Origin: Hortaea werneckii | Lineage: Eukaryota; Ascomycota; Dothideomycetes; Mycosphaerellales; Teratosphaeriaceae | DNA length: 64,000 nt | Direction: 5' to 3' | Assembly (NCBI GenBank): GCA_037044905.1 | Contig: JBAOKB010000093.1 | Span: 434,001 to 498,000 of the forward strand | Part shown: one piece after another, positions 34,501-46,571 of the stretch | How positions within the stretch are numbered: position 1 is the first letter of the stretch | How the letters are laid out: each line of letters opens with the position of its first letter | Position numbers and translations under genes: made by a program | The notes under the pieces: generated by a model | What the model was told of the DNA's origin: nothing | Database searches by the model: none | The model's input: only the letters and a program-made list of their open reading frames with translations

Positions 34501-37216
34501 GGTGGCTGATGACGATTCCGGCATACCGAGCCATTTCCGGAACATCATGGTCTCCATTCACGCGATCGCTACATTCAAGGCGCTAGACGACTATCTGCGT
34601 CCGCGATCAATCTGCATGAGAGGCCTCGAGTCGGACATCGTGACGGTTTGGGAAGTGCCATGGCGGCTTATGTTGCGGCAATGTCAGGGCGCTCGGAGAG
34701 GCCATCGGGTTCGCCTCAACCAACTCTTCCCACCCAAGGCTCCTCGTTGCCCACCAGAAACACGACCAAGTCAGCTACCAAGTCTTCACGCTCCGGACAG
34801 GCGGGCAAGGGCGACCAAAACAAGTCCGAGCAAGATGCGGCTCGTGTACGTAGGTCTTCACGGCGGCGCTCATCCCAACAGTCTTCCTCTGTTGCACCAC
34901 CAGCCCCTCCAGGTCTCCCTAGCGAGACTGCGCAGACCGAAGGCGGTGACAGCCAAGAGGGCCTAGAATGTGCGGATGAAGCGCAGATCGAAGACGAAGA
35001 TGAGGATGGTGGGCTTGAAGACATGGAAGCAGATCTGGACGCGCTTGTTGACGATCTTGAAGAAGGAGGACTGGAGCGAGACGAGCATGATCCGGCTGCT
35101 GTCAATCTAGAAGCTGGGGATACCGGCAAAGTCACAGCAAGAACCGAAGACGGCGACAGAGTCAACACGCCATCCGGCTCTCAAGGTGCGCCGACACCGA
35201 CGCAAAGAGATCGTATGTCCGCTTCTTCCCGCCTAGCTTTGGCACGGGAGATGCTGGGCACACCTACTTCATCTGCAAGACCAGGCGTGTCATATGCTTC
35301 TGCTCTGCAACAGACTCCTCAAGACTGGCACATTGAGTTCAGCGTTAACGACCAGCCCATCACCTCCGATACGACAATATATCGCGCGTGTCATTTCAAT
35401 CAAACCAACGGGGACGATGTCTCTGCGCGCAACATTTGGGGCGCTACCCACACGATCAAATTCAAGCGTGTCGCTGGCCCACCGCCGGCCGACCAAGGCT
35501 CTCGATCATCTCAGTCTACTGGTGATGCGCATTCAGCATCTAAAGAGGCAGGGCTGCCCTCAAGCCTTAACAAGCACCCTGTCACCTCAGGTATCCTTAG
35601 ACTAATGAGCATCTTGCACGATCTCAATTCCAATCTGGACGACGTCCTTGCTGAGAACAAGGGTGCAGTAAAATTGAACGCTGAGCCATTGTCACAATTC
35701 GTCAATACCAAGCTCACTGCTAAGCTTAACAGGCAGCTCGAGGAGCCGCTCATCGTGGCCAGTCAGTGCCTGCCTACTTGGAGCGAGGACCTGGCTCGCC
35801 TGTACCCTTTCCTTTTTCCCTTTGAGACACGGCACTTGTTCCTCCAGTCGACTTCCTTCGGGTATGCCAGGTCTATGACGCGCTGGCAGAACTCGCAGTC
35901 AGAGAACGACTCGCGCCGTCATCGCCATGACGAGCGTCCCTTCTTAGGAAGGCTGCAGCGCCAGAAAGTCCGCATTTCACGCAGTCGCATTCTGGAGTCT
36001 GCTGTCAAGGTCATGGAGCTCTATGGTGGATCCCAGAGTATACTTGAAGTGGAGTATTTCGAAGAAGTCGGTACAGGTCTAGGCCCGACTCTGGAGTTCT
36101 ACTCAACCGTGTCGAAGGAATTTGCAAAGAAAAAGACAAAGCTATGGCGCGAGAACGAGAGCTCTGAAAGCGGCGATTATGCCTTCGGGAAGCATGGTCT
36201 GTTCCCCGCACCGATGGACGAGAAGACTTCGAAGAACGAGAATGGGCAGAGGGTGCTCCACCTGTTTAAGATGCTGGGCAAGTTCGTGGCAAGATCCATG
36301 ATCGATTCACGGATCATCGACATTTCGTTCAACCCTACCTTCTTCCGCATTGGCGATGGAGCGGCCACTGTCCCGCCATCGCTCGGGGCTGTGGCTGCAG
36401 TTGATCAAGACCTCGCACGCTCTCTGAAGATGCTGAAGAAATATGTCAATGCCAAGCAGCGCATTGAGGATGATGACCGTCTTTCTGAGCCCGAGAAGCG
36501 GAACAGGCTGGACGAGATTCGCATCAACGATGCCAAGGTGGATGACCTGGGACTTGACTTTACCCTTCCAGGCTATCCTCACGTTGAGCTCATGCCTGGC
36601 GGTGCTAACATCAATGTGACCATGGACAATGTCAACCAATACATCCGCCTTGTCATTGAATTCACCCTCGGCACCGGTGTTCAACGCCAAATCGACGCCT
36701 TCCGCTCAGGCTTCAGCCAAGTCTTCCCCTACGGCGCACTCAAAGCCTTCACGCCTGACGAGCTCGTCATGCTGTTCGGCCGCGTGCAGGAGGACTGGAC
36801 TCTCGAGACGCTGATGGATTCCATCAAAGCCGATCACGGGTACAATCTCGACAGCAAGAGCGTGAAGAATCTGTTACAGGTCATGAGTGAATTCTCCGTG
36901 GGCGCGAAGAGGGACTTCTTGCAGTTCGTCACGGGCAGTCCGAAGTTGCCAATCGGCGGTATGTTCTTAACTCCTTCTCAAGTGAGATCGGTATTGGTTT
37001 GCTGACATGTCGACAATAGGCTTCAAGGCTCTTACGCCTATGTTCACCGTCGTGTGCAAGCCGAGTGAACCGCCCTACACTCCTGACGATTACCTACCAA
37101 GTGTCATGACCTGCGTCAATTACCTCAAGATGCCGGATTACAGTTCGCTCGATATACTAAGGGAGAAGGTGGGAGTGGCCATCAAGGAAGGCCAAGGGGC
37201 GTTCCATCTGTCATAA
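31505..37216 (+). CDS. UFD4: HECT-type E3 ubiquitin ligase Ufd4 (TRIP12-like), five frame breaks
   Basis: Ufd4 ubiquitinates ubiquitin-fusion and N-degron substrates and works with the proteasome. ATG 31505 opens a basic, disordered N-terminus (MSQRVTRSSAARVN), then an acidic stretch, armadillo/TPR-like repeats (LQELSELLLVSTEDNLAG; QRTAVTTAANCCRNI; QIYETLNVICEILPS; KTPNDKKLELLKECPEQVKRF) and a WW-like/linker region. The C-terminal HECT domain (YFEEVGTGLGPTLEFYSTVS) ends with the catalytic Cys in MTCVNYLKMPDYSS. One true intron of 61 bp (36959-37019, GTATGT...CTGAC...ATAG) precedes the last exon. Frame changes at about 31678 (+1, A4), 32687 (-1, CC), 33162 (-1, CCC), 33315 (+1, A6) and 34605 (-1) restore to 5,652 nt, 1,883 aa. 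Confidence 0.9.
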
Positions 37217-38273
37217 GATGGGCACTGGGATGGAAGTCGGAGGAAGACACACATATTAAAACCGCACGCAACACTACGATGACTTGATGCATAGCCGTGG
37301 CGTTCGCACACTAATGATCCTCTCGCTCTGCAATGGGCGATTTGCTAAGGAGACATGGCGTTTACTGAGGGTTTCGAGGGAGGGAGGGAGGGCAATGGAG
37401 CAAACGGCAAGAAGAATGTTCTTTTGGACGCCGGGTGGGGAAAGAAGACACGATGTTTGACATGATATGCCCCACGGCCTCATCAGCGAGGGTTTCAAGT
37501 AGCTTGCACAGATACCATATGGAACTCATTACTATTCGTTACTCTGGCCCATTTTTGTAGATGTCCGTGAGGGTGAACCGCAAAGCAGATCTTGTCGCTT
37601 TTGCCATACCCTGGAGCGTAGACACCCGCATGTTGCATGAGCGCTCTTATCGAGCCTCGTTATCTCTGCCAAGAACTAGGATGAGATTCAATGGTTGGAC
37701 CCTTGCTTCTTGCAGGTGATCGACCGGGTCATTATCATGCCTCCCCCTCTGCAATGAGGCAAGCCGCATGACCGTCATGCAGCCACCCCCGTATACATCT
37801 GCTCCCCATCCAACGACCTGTCTAGTATATGAGGGAGGGGAAGTATTTCTTGTTCATTTTCTTCTTTATCAGATCTGGATAAGATAGTGGCGCAAAAAGA
37901 AAAAGATGCGATAGGGACCATTGTAGCGCCGGACTAAGTGGGCTGGGGCGATGTCGGCGACGAAGCCAATTGGCAGAGCGTCATGGACGATGCTCGGGCA
38001 AAAGAAACACGGCTGCAGCTGTTCGCCGAGCACTGGAAGAAGTTGACTGTTTTAAAGAAACAGCAGCCACCCGGTCAAGTGAGTCAAGGTTTTTCTTTTG
38101 AGTGGTTGTCTTTGGCAAGCGTCACAAACGGTTTCAGCGAATCTGTTTAGTTGACGAGTGGCGAAAAGGGAAGAAACGTTCATACTCTCCACCATCAGCG
38201 TTCGAACGGTGTGGTCGTGACTGGACCTGGACGATCCCGATTAAACAATTCACCTCATATCAGAATCCCCACG
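37217..38273. other. Intergenic stretch between UFD4 and alanine aminotransferase
   Basis: About 1.06 kb. The left part holds the UFD4 3' UTR with a G-quadruplex-type sequence, listed separately. The right part holds the aminotransferase promoter and 5' UTR. An open frame at 37938-38150 begins with GTG, has no domain and is not supported. Confidence 0.45.
37378..37392 (+). other. G-quadruplex motif in UFD4 3' flank
   Basis: Four GGG runs separated by single A's (GGGAGGGAGGGAGGG), on the UFD4 sense strand, 162 bp after the stop codon. The sequence fits the strict quadruplex consensus; function is not shown. Confidence 0.7.
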
Positions 38274-39880
38274 ATGCCTCTCCAAGGACCGAATGGAGCG
38301 TCCCTACCGCTCCCAGACTTCGTCGAGAAACGCCTCTTCTCTTCCACCCCGCAACAAAAGAGCTTGACGATCGACAACATCAACCAGAATGTGCGCAAGG
38401 CCAAGTACGCCGTCCGTGGCGAACTGGCTGTCAAGAGCGAGGAATACCGCGCGAAGCTCCAGAAGGGCGAGGGCAAGGACTTGCCGTTTGACTCTGTCAT
38501 CAGCGCCAACATTGGCAATCCCCAGCAGCTCGACCAGAAACCCATCACCTTCTTCAGACAGGTCGCCAGTATCATGGAGAACCCAGAGCTCCTGGAGAAG
38601 GAGGCCGTGCTGAGCAAGGAGCTCGGATACGAGAAGGACGTTTTCGAGCGCGCGAAGAAGCTCCTGGCCGACGTGAAATCCGTCGGCGCATACTCGCAGT
38701 CCCAGGGCGCGCCGGGCATCAGGCAGAGCGTTGCAGACTTCATCGAGAGGCGAGACGGGTACTCTGCAGACCCGGCGCACATCTACCTTTCCGCCGGTGC
38801 CAGCTCTGGCGTCAACACCCTGATGAACATCATCTGCGCAACGCCACAGACGGGTGTCCTGGTCCCCATCCCGCAGTACCCGCTTTACACCGCGACCTTG
38901 AGCGTGCTGAACGCCCACTGTGTGCCGTACTACCTGAACGAGGAGAACAACTGGAGCACCAACATCGATGGCATCCGCACGGCGTTGAAGGATGCTCAGA
39001 AGAAGGGGATCGACGTCAAGGCCGTCGTTGTTATTAACCCGGGTAACCCAACGGGTGCGTCGCTTCAGGCGCAGGATATCCACAGTGTGTTGGAGCTGGC
39101 TGCGGAGGAGAAGCTGGTCTGTATCGCGGACGAGGTGTACCAGACCAATGTGTTTGAGGGCGAGTTCCACTCTTTCAAGAAGGGACTCAGGGACCTGCAG
39201 AGGAGCGATAAGAACAAGAGCGGCAAGTTTGATCACCTGGAGTTGGCGTCTCTGCACTCGATCTCGAAGGGTATGGTTGGTGAGTGTGGACACCGTGGAG
39301 GTTACTACGAGATGGTTGGGTTCGACCCTGAGGTATGTTCGAGTCGTCTTTTCCCCCACCCCTTCATCCTTTTGTTCGATTAACTAACTTTGCTCGATGA
39401 CAGGTCGTCGCGCAAATCTACAAGTTCGTCTCCATCATGCTCTGCGCCCCCGTCATCGGCCAATGCATGGTCGAGGTCATGGTCAACCCACCCCAACCCG
39501 GCAGCCCCTCCTACCCGCTCTACAAGAAGGAATACGACCACATCTTCAACAGCCTCTACTCGCGCGCTAACGCCCTCTACGAGGCTTTCAAGGAAATGGA
39601 AGGTGTCTCCTGCCAGTCCCCGCAGGGCTCCATGTACCTGTTCCCGACCATCACTTTGCCCCCCAAGGCGGTCGAGACGGCTAAGAAGGCCGGCAAAGCT
39701 CCTGATGAGTACTACTGCCTTCGCTTGCTTGACGCAACAGGTATCTGTATTGTGCCTGGTGCCGGGTTCGGACAGAAGGCGGGCACTTTGCACTTCAGGA
39801 CTACTTTCCTCGCGCCGGGCACGGAATGGGTTGGCCGGATTACCAAGTTCCACAAGGAATTCATGGACGAGTTCAGATAA
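38274..39880 (+). CDS. Alanine aminotransferase
   Basis: A PLP-dependent enzyme interconverting alanine plus 2-oxoglutarate with pyruvate plus glutamate. Exon 1 is 38274-39332 and exon 2 is 39404-39880. The 71-bp intron has GTATGT donor, ACTAAC branch and ACAG acceptor; the product is 511 aa. ATG 38274 gives MPLQGPNGASLPLPDF, close to the usual start; no clear mitochondrial presequence is present. Family blocks: SANIGNPQQLDQKPITFFRQV, AYSQSQGAPGIRQSVADFI, LSAGASSGVNTLM, VVVINPGNPTGASL, ADEVYQTNVF. The PLP-binding Lys is in SLHSISKGMVGECGHRGGY. The C-terminal small domain includes LDATGICIVPGAGFGQ. No frame breaks. Confidence 0.95.
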
Positions 39881-40179
39881 GCTCGTAATTGCTACATGAG
39901 CATATGAGATTGAGAAGGCATGGCATTGATTGTCAACGTGGGGCATGGGGGGAATTTTTCGATTAGCGGGCGCTCCGGTTGGGAGGGTTTATATGTATTT
40001 GCACGCTTCACTCAGATAACTGGGCTGGTCGCATCCTTGAGAGGGTGGCAGCCAGATGAATGATAACTTGCCTCAGCACTTCCATGACTCATGTAGTACC
40101 CTCAGTATTATGTCACTCCAAGTATATTCCAAGGCCCTCTTCCAGAATTGATCAAAAATCAAGAGATCCGTCGTTCTCC

Positions 40180-41890
40180 CTACGCTTTCGCCTTGAGCCT
40201 AACTTTGAGGTCGCCCTGCATGCCCACAACCTGGTTGCCCGCGTAATTATCCTTCAGGCCTGGGAAGTTCTCATTCGAACGACCTGCGCTGGTATAGCGA
40301 CCCCCTTTCTCGTGCACGAATTCAACGAACATCACGTCCAAGTTCAGAAGCAGCGTCGCAACTGATCCGAGAACTTCTTGCTTCGCGAAGATACGACCGG
40401 GACCTATTTCGTATGTAGTCGATTGGTGTCAGCTACTACAGAAACTCGACATCGATGGGAATGCGATTTGCCTAGGAGACTTACACATATAATGTCCGCC
40501 GCCGAAGGGGAAATACGATCCAGCAGATTTGCTGGTGTTGTAGCTTAGCTTGCCCGTCTCAGGGTCCTGGGCTAGGAAGCGTTCCGGATCGAAGTCATCC
40601 GGGCGCGCGAACGTGTCCGGGTCCCGGTGCGTCATCCATGAAGGCGCCATCACATGTTCCCCCTGACGGACGTGGTGTTGTCCGGCGAGCGTCACGCTGC
40701 TGTCGACCTGCCGGACGATGAGCAGGTCGACGTAGAGCCGGAGCGTCTCGTGGAAGGCGGAGTTGAGGAGCGGGAGTTTTGTAGGGCAGGGACGTCCACG
40801 GAGCCGTCTGGTCTCTGTGCGCTCTTCAGCTCTTCCATGATGCGAGGGAGGAGGTCGGAGGGACTCGTGGGTGAGAGGAGGTGTGCTAGCAGCCATCCTG
40901 TTGCAGGGGTGGCGTTGGATAGGATGCCGGCGAGGAAGACCAGATCGCATCCTGCCTGGCCTTGGGTCGATAGGCCTTGCTGGTGATAGTACTCGTGACG
41001 CTTGCGAACGACGCGAGCGCCGAACCAGGGGTCCCAGTCTGCATCACCGTCGGAGCCATTTTGTAGCCTTCCTCTAGGAAAGCGGTCAGTTTCTTGATGT
41101 TGGAATCTCTTGCCTTATAGGCATGTCCGATCATGAATCGCGGCACGCCGAACAGCAAACCCAGCATGTTGTCCTCCCAGACTTTATAGTCTTTGTCGAA
41201 ATCGGGGAACATCTCAAGGAGCTTGCTACCGTACAACGAAGTTGTTGAAGCGTGGAAGATCCGCTGCCATAACCACTCATATAAATTGACTTCCACCCCA
41301 TCCTTGAGTTTTGAATCGTTTTGAAGCTCTTGAACGAAACACTCCATGAATTTGATGGTGAGCGAGTTGACAGCGGAGGCGCTCAGCAAGTGTTCAGTGT
41401 GGATCTTAGCGGTTGACAGCTTGCCCTTCGGATCCAGATCGGCGGGGAAGGCCTTCTTTGCATCTTCCTTTGACATCCCAAGGGCATTGATGCCGAGTTG
41501 CTGATCCAGACCGGAGCGTGAAAGCTGTCTGGACTTGAAGGTTGCAGTGATACCCTCTACGGAGTAAATGAAGTTCGTCCGTGTTCCAGCAAGCAAGATC
41601 GAGAATGCCTCTTGGTTGTACCGCTTCGACTGTGCCCGAAGCCGTGACCAGAAATGACCGATCTTCTGGTTGGAGAAGTCGATTGCTGAGCCAAGCCCCG
41701 GAATTACATATGGTATCAAGGGCGGTCGGATTGGACTTTTCTCGGAAGCCTGAGTGCGGCTAGTAACTCCTAAATGGAAGCTGATGAGCGAAGTGATGTA
41801 GGTATATGCTAGGGCAAGGATCACTGTAAGTATGGCGCCTGAAATCAGGGTCGACGGGCCCAGAGTCTTAAGCTCATGGCCGAGAGTCAT
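40180..41890 (-). CDS. Cytochrome P450, CYP7/CYP8-like (two frame breaks)
   Basis: A membrane-bound haem monooxygenase. The haem loop and the helix after it resemble the fungal P450s annotated as prostacyclin-synthase or CYP8B-like; the substrate is unknown. ATG 41890 opens an N-terminal membrane anchor (STLISGAILTVILALAYTY). Later blocks: FPADLDPKGKLSTAKIHTEHLL; FLAGILSNATPATGWLLAHL (I helix); FHETLRLYVD (K-helix ExxR); HRDPDTFARPDDFDPERF; haem loop FPFGGGHYMC joined to PGRIFAKQE. The intron at 40404-40484 (GTAAGT...ATAG, 81 bp) splits the codon of the haem-ligand Cys. Two single-base losses, each in an A4 run on the coding strand (TTTT at 41059-41062 and at 40777-40780), interrupt the frame. 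Corrected length 543 aa. Confidence 0.88.
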
Positions 41891-42561
41891 TCTGGACAAT
41901 ATCGAGAGCGCTTTGCAATTGATGCAGCTGTTCCACGCGGTGCTTTAACAACAAGCAGACACCTTGAACATAAATAAGGGAAATATGGTAGTATTGAGTC
42001 ACGGTGTCGAAAGTAAGAAATCAGGATGATTGGAAGAAGTTATCTACTTGCCTGTTTGCATTCGATATCTCTGTTCTTAACATCCTGATTAAACGTGCGG
42101 AGAGGGCGTGTCCGGAAGTCTATGACAGCAATGGACAAGGTTGAACGGACCGTAGTGCACCGTAGTGGGTCATTGTATGCATGCCAATGGGTGCGCCTCC
42201 GACCGTGGTAACAAATCCGGCATAAGACATGTGAGTTGGTCGGCTCTGGAACGAATGAGGGTTGAGATTGCAAGTCGATATGGCTTCAATTCCGTGAGGC
42301 ATTACTAATTCCTTGCTGCAAAGGGAGGGATGAAGCTGGGGCTTGCGCCGGAAATGATCCGTCACGCGAACTGCTTCTTACTCCAGGTGCATTAAATACA
42401 TACGTTCAGTGTAGCGGTCAATTTCAAGAAGCAAGTAGACACGATGTGGGACAGATACTAAGCAGATAAAGCAATGATCCGAATACAAATTCGTAATAAA
42501 GCACCACAAACACCATCCAACGCCAAACAGAAATCAATTCGCTTAAAACGCTTCAAAATTA
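41891..42561. other. Intergenic stretch
   Basis: 670 bp holding the P450 promoter and the 3' flank of the flavoprotein-ankyrin gene. No gene or repeat seen. Confidence 0.4.
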
Positions 42562-44282
42562 TCACGAATTCAACACTTTAGTCTTCATCCATTCACTCGT
42601 GCCGACACCCAGATTAAGTCCGTTCCTTGCCCACCACCTGCGGACTTCCATGCCACGCTCGCCTTCATCGCCATCCTCCAGCGCCTCTTCTACGTCGCAA
42701 GTCTTGTATTCGACTTTCAGCCCGGAGCGCTTCCACCATTCGAGCACGCGAACATTGCCATTCTTCGTTGCACCGACTAGGACCTGGTTGTCGAAGATCA
42801 TCTTGCTGCCTTTGAGCTCATGCCACAGTTGCAAGATGTCGGTGTGGCCGTGGGTCGAAGCCAGTTTTGCCACTGTATCTTCATGAGGAAAGGGGATTCC
42901 AGACTGGCACCACCATCTGACAATATCGGTATGTCCGTTTTGGGTAGCATAACAGATAGACTTGCCCGGTTTCAAACGGACCTTGCTTGAATCCACAGAG
43001 ACGGACATGTCGTCAACGGTAGTACTTTGCTGCTTCCACCACTCTAGCACAGGCAAATGGCCCTGTGCCGACGCCTGCTCCAGAGCGGCTTCGGTAAACT
43101 TCAGCGGGAGCGCTGAATGCTGCCACCACTCCAGCACATTTACAAAGCCGGCTCGTGAGGCGCCGTCGAGGGCTTCGGTGTTGTACTCCTTGGTGAGGAA
43201 AGATGGAGAGGTGCGCCAGAACTCGAGAATCTCGGTACGTCCAAAGACCGAGCTGGCTTTGTCGGGTAGGAAGGTGTGTCCGAATGTTGCCCAGAAGAGG
43301 TCTTTGTGGTTGGCTTCGAGGTGCGCGAGGAGTGGAGTCATGGCGAAGCGCATGATGAGCTTGATGCACAACTTGCTCAGCCAGCGGGGTACACTGTGCG
43401 AAGCTATGAAGGCCTCTACGTCTTTCAAGTCGCCACGCAATATGGTGAGTTCCAGTGCCTCCATGTAACCTCGTGGCCCTTGCGGGCTGGTGTGAGATGT
43501 CCAGTCTGCCGGTGGGGGGAGGTTGGTGTAAATGTGCAAAGTCTGAGCAAGCTCCCAGTCGCCTGTGAAGTCGAAGATGATGGTCCAAAGCTCAGGAGGC
43601 AGCCGGCTAGTCGACTGCCTCGAGCCATCCTTTCCCGACTCAGCTGCGTATCCGACGGTGCAGGCTGTAGGCGACACGTCCATGTCCTGGCCAATATTCA
43701 TAAGGTCGACTTGATTCCGTACCGAATCTACCAGTTCATCTGTCGTCTCCCAGCTTGCGACCTTCTTTTTGCCTTCTTCAAAGCTCCATAAGATGGGCTG
43801 CAGTACTTGTATCCAGTTCCACTTCCTCCGGATCTTCGTCAACTGTTTCTTTGTCATAGGATTTTCCCACATCAAATTGCTCATGCCCGGTATCATAAGT
43901 ATCTTTTTGCTGACGTTCCAGCTTCGTAATGTCTCGGTGAGCAAGTCGTCCGTGTGACCGTGTAGCATTTTCGACAAGGTATTCGCATCCATAGGCGCCA
44001 GTACGAGCAGATCTGCCCACTCTGAAAGTTCCACCGCCTCCTGTTCCACATCTTCACTTCCGACGCGACTTCCCTTTGCAGTGTTTGAATAGGTCAGCCC
44101 ATAAGTCGACGCCTTGATGACATCTTGACCTCTAAAGCCAGTGTCCAGAATGGATCTTATCGACACGCTCGGCAACGCAGCGAGATGAGGCAGTAGCTCC
44201 TCAACTATCTTGGGATAGATACAGCCTGTCGATGCGAACACAACGTTGAGTTCTCTTGGTCTCGGTGCACTGTCGCATCCAT
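42562..44282 (-). CDS. Flavoprotein (PPCDC/Hal3-like) domain fused to ankyrin-like WW repeats
   Basis: The N-terminal 170 residues resemble the flavin-binding phosphopantothenoylcysteine decarboxylase/Hal3 family: NVVFASTGCIYPKIVEELL, then WADLLVLAPMDANTLSKMLHG and IPGMSNLMWENPMTKKQL. The remaining about 380 residues hold an SRLPPELWTIIFDF segment like an F-box start. They also hold seven or so repeats of the pattern [E/D]-hydrophobic-L-E-W-W-x(3-5)-[GA] (VLEWWQHSAL, VLEWWKQQST, IVRWWCQSGI, VLEWWKRSGL), a divergent ankyrin-like type. The family's catalytic His (in HIELRxW) aligns with Ala (AVELSEW), and the PxMNxxMW Asn with Ser, so decarboxylase activity is unlikely. One base seems lost at 44251-44252 (AA for AAA on the coding strand) just after ATG 44282. 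Confidence 0.75.
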
Positions 44283-46571
44283 CTCAGGCACGTCTATCCG
44301 AAGGTTTCTGTCTCGGGAGCAGCTAGCGCTCGCCGCTCGAGGTGGCGACTCGTGTGTCAGCGAAGACATCAGTAGCAAGTGTCGGTCGTTTCTTTTCGCA
44401 TAAATGTTATTGCATGGTCAAAACCTTAGAGACAAGTCTCAGTGTAAGAGAGCGGTAAAGATGAAGCACAGGTTATCGGCGGCTTTGTTGTTCAGGGCTC
44501 GTGACAGCCAATCATGCTTTCGTCACTCACGGTTGGGCTTCCGAATCGGAAAGGGCCGAACAGCAAAACATTTCTGCTGGAGTCTGTAGAAGACGCAAGC
44601 GTCGCCACGGCCATACCAAAGACGGTGGATGTGAGGAATTACATTTGCCACAACCACCTTGGCAAGTCGCTACGCCGAGAAGGTTATGCAGAGTCAATGC
44701 TATCCGACTTCTCGAGAAGACTCATCGATCGCCACCTATCGCTAGCACGTGCGGACGATACACTTTGGGAAGGCAAGCAGATAAGGTAACACGCGACGAT
44801 TCCCGTTCAACGCCACACCAGAATCTTCTTGGTACGGCGATGCATGGCTTGAGGCAAGCAGACGATGGCTTACGACCAGAGGACTCTTGAGAGATTCTCC
44901 TCAGTTCAGCCTACTTAGACCTAATCCCCCTTTCCTTCCTTCCCCTTTGCAGATATCTGTTGTGCTGTCACCTATTGCAGCGCGTAGTATGCAGTGAGAC
45001 TGTCTTTCGTCGCGACAACCATACACCACGTTCGGATGCTTGCTTTGCTATGCTTCGGCGCGCATTGCCCAACACGCAGGGCCTTGCGTTTTGTCCTTCT
45101 GTAGTTTGCACAGCAAAAGTGTTGCCACTGCTCTGTCTCGCGATGAGCGCCTCTCGAATTGGGCCTTTGGACTTCATGCATAAAAATTGTACAACTGGTC
45201 GTCTGCTGGCAATGGAATCATCTCAAAAATGCTAGCGTGCACCGAGACGAGACATCTTAACGCTGACGGGCTATCAGCCGACCAACACCCACCGTCGCGG
45301 CGGTCGGATCTACGTACTGATGAGGCAGCTGTGGGGCAAACAAACGGTCAATCTTGAACGTTCTAAGGTTCGTAGAACAATCCAGCGCACAGCCACATTT
45401 AGGTCTACAGAGCGGACCCTGCAGCCCTTGAGAGCCACACCCCTTTAACCATGATCTCACGTTTGCATCATTCATGATTGCACCGAAATTTCATTTACGT
45501 CTACCTAGACACAACGTGTAAAGATGACAATGGCTTTCCAGCTGGACGACTGCAGCTCCGCGGATGCAACCAGACGCGCTTGAAACATTTTGTTCAGGTC
45601 TGCTACAGTGCAGTGGCCGCGACAAGGCCTGGGGCTGGTGGTGTGGAGGCGGAGTGGTGTCTGGTGAACCATGCCACGGCTGCCATCGAGCGATCTATGT
45701 AGATCATCCCACCCAAGCGCGCGGGCTTGCGGGAAACCGGCGTCTCTTGACGATACTGCAAGCAGGTTTCTCTTCCGTGTGAATGAGACAGCAGGCTATA
45801 CACAGGGTAATTTGATCGTCGTGATAGCGTTAGAGTAGACGAGGCAGAACCCGCGTGCCAACGTTGGCAGGGCTATATTATTATTGACGAGCAATTGGAC
45901 ATTGCATCGCATGGCGTAATCTATCGGAACAAGGGCTTGCCCTGCTGCTCGGCGGTCGGGAGCAGCAGCACTGGAGACCGGAGGCAAACCTTATTTGACT
46001 AGTACGGGAATCTCGTGGGAACTGGAACCTTCACACTCTCATCGTCTTTCGTTGCTGTTGAACAGGTCTTTGTCTTTTCCTTTTCGCAATAATATAGGGC
46101 CGAGGGGCTTTGTGTGGCAGGGGACTTGGAAGCCCGGCATCTTGCCGTGTCCTACCATCCAGAGTCGCATCGCGAACGCATCGACCGAAACCTGGAATCC
46201 GCCCCAGAACCGCTTTTGCCACATCATCTCGCCGATCGACGAAGCTACGTCTTCCTGCGCCATTTACATAGCGCTCTCGGCGGGCAACACGCACAGGGCT
46301 CGAGGGCTCAAGGACGGGGCTTTCTGGACCCATACTGGCATATCGCCGGCTCTTAGGTCGGCAAGCCAGTACAAGTCTTGATAAGGTCATTGTGGACGCA
46401 TTGTCGTGCAGCAAGAGAGGGCAAGGGGCATAAGCTGTATGCGACTCATGGTGCACTAGGTGTCTAGTATCCCTACATTGGGGTCGAGGCTTGAGCTATA
46501 CGACCCGCTGCGGGCGTGGGATCAAACAACCCGGGCGAAGAACTGCGGACGAGACGCTTTAGGGTGCGGCA
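44283..46571. other. Gene-free intergenic stretch of 2.3 kb
   Basis: The longest gap in the window. It lies between the divergent flavoprotein-ankyrin gene and the phytochrome gene. Many short open frames on both strands, none with family features, shared codon bias or splice structure. I see no tRNA, repeat array or transposon end. Part is likely long upstream regulatory sequence of the phytochrome gene. Confidence 0.45.

Noticed and set aside
31505..37216. Programmed ribosomal frameshifting as the reason for frame changes in UFD4, PAN2, GPI16 and others
   Set aside because: The sites share no slippery heptamer or stop-codon context, occur in both directions, and up to seven per gene would be needed. 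Assembly indels explain them more simply.
37938..38150. Small upstream open frame before alanine aminotransferase, considered as a mitochondrial targeting exon
   Set aside because: It begins with GTG, is acidic rather than basic, and no donor/acceptor pair joins it in frame to the conserved start.
38304..39359. 351-codon open frame antisense to alanine aminotransferase
   Set aside because: It is a shadow of the GC-rich coding strand of a clear gene; it has no domain and its composition mirrors the sense codons.
45200..46500. Several 60-140-codon open frames in the 2.3-kb gap before the phytochrome gene
   Set aside because: They overlap on both strands, many start with non-ATG codons, and none shows motifs, codon bias or splice junctions.
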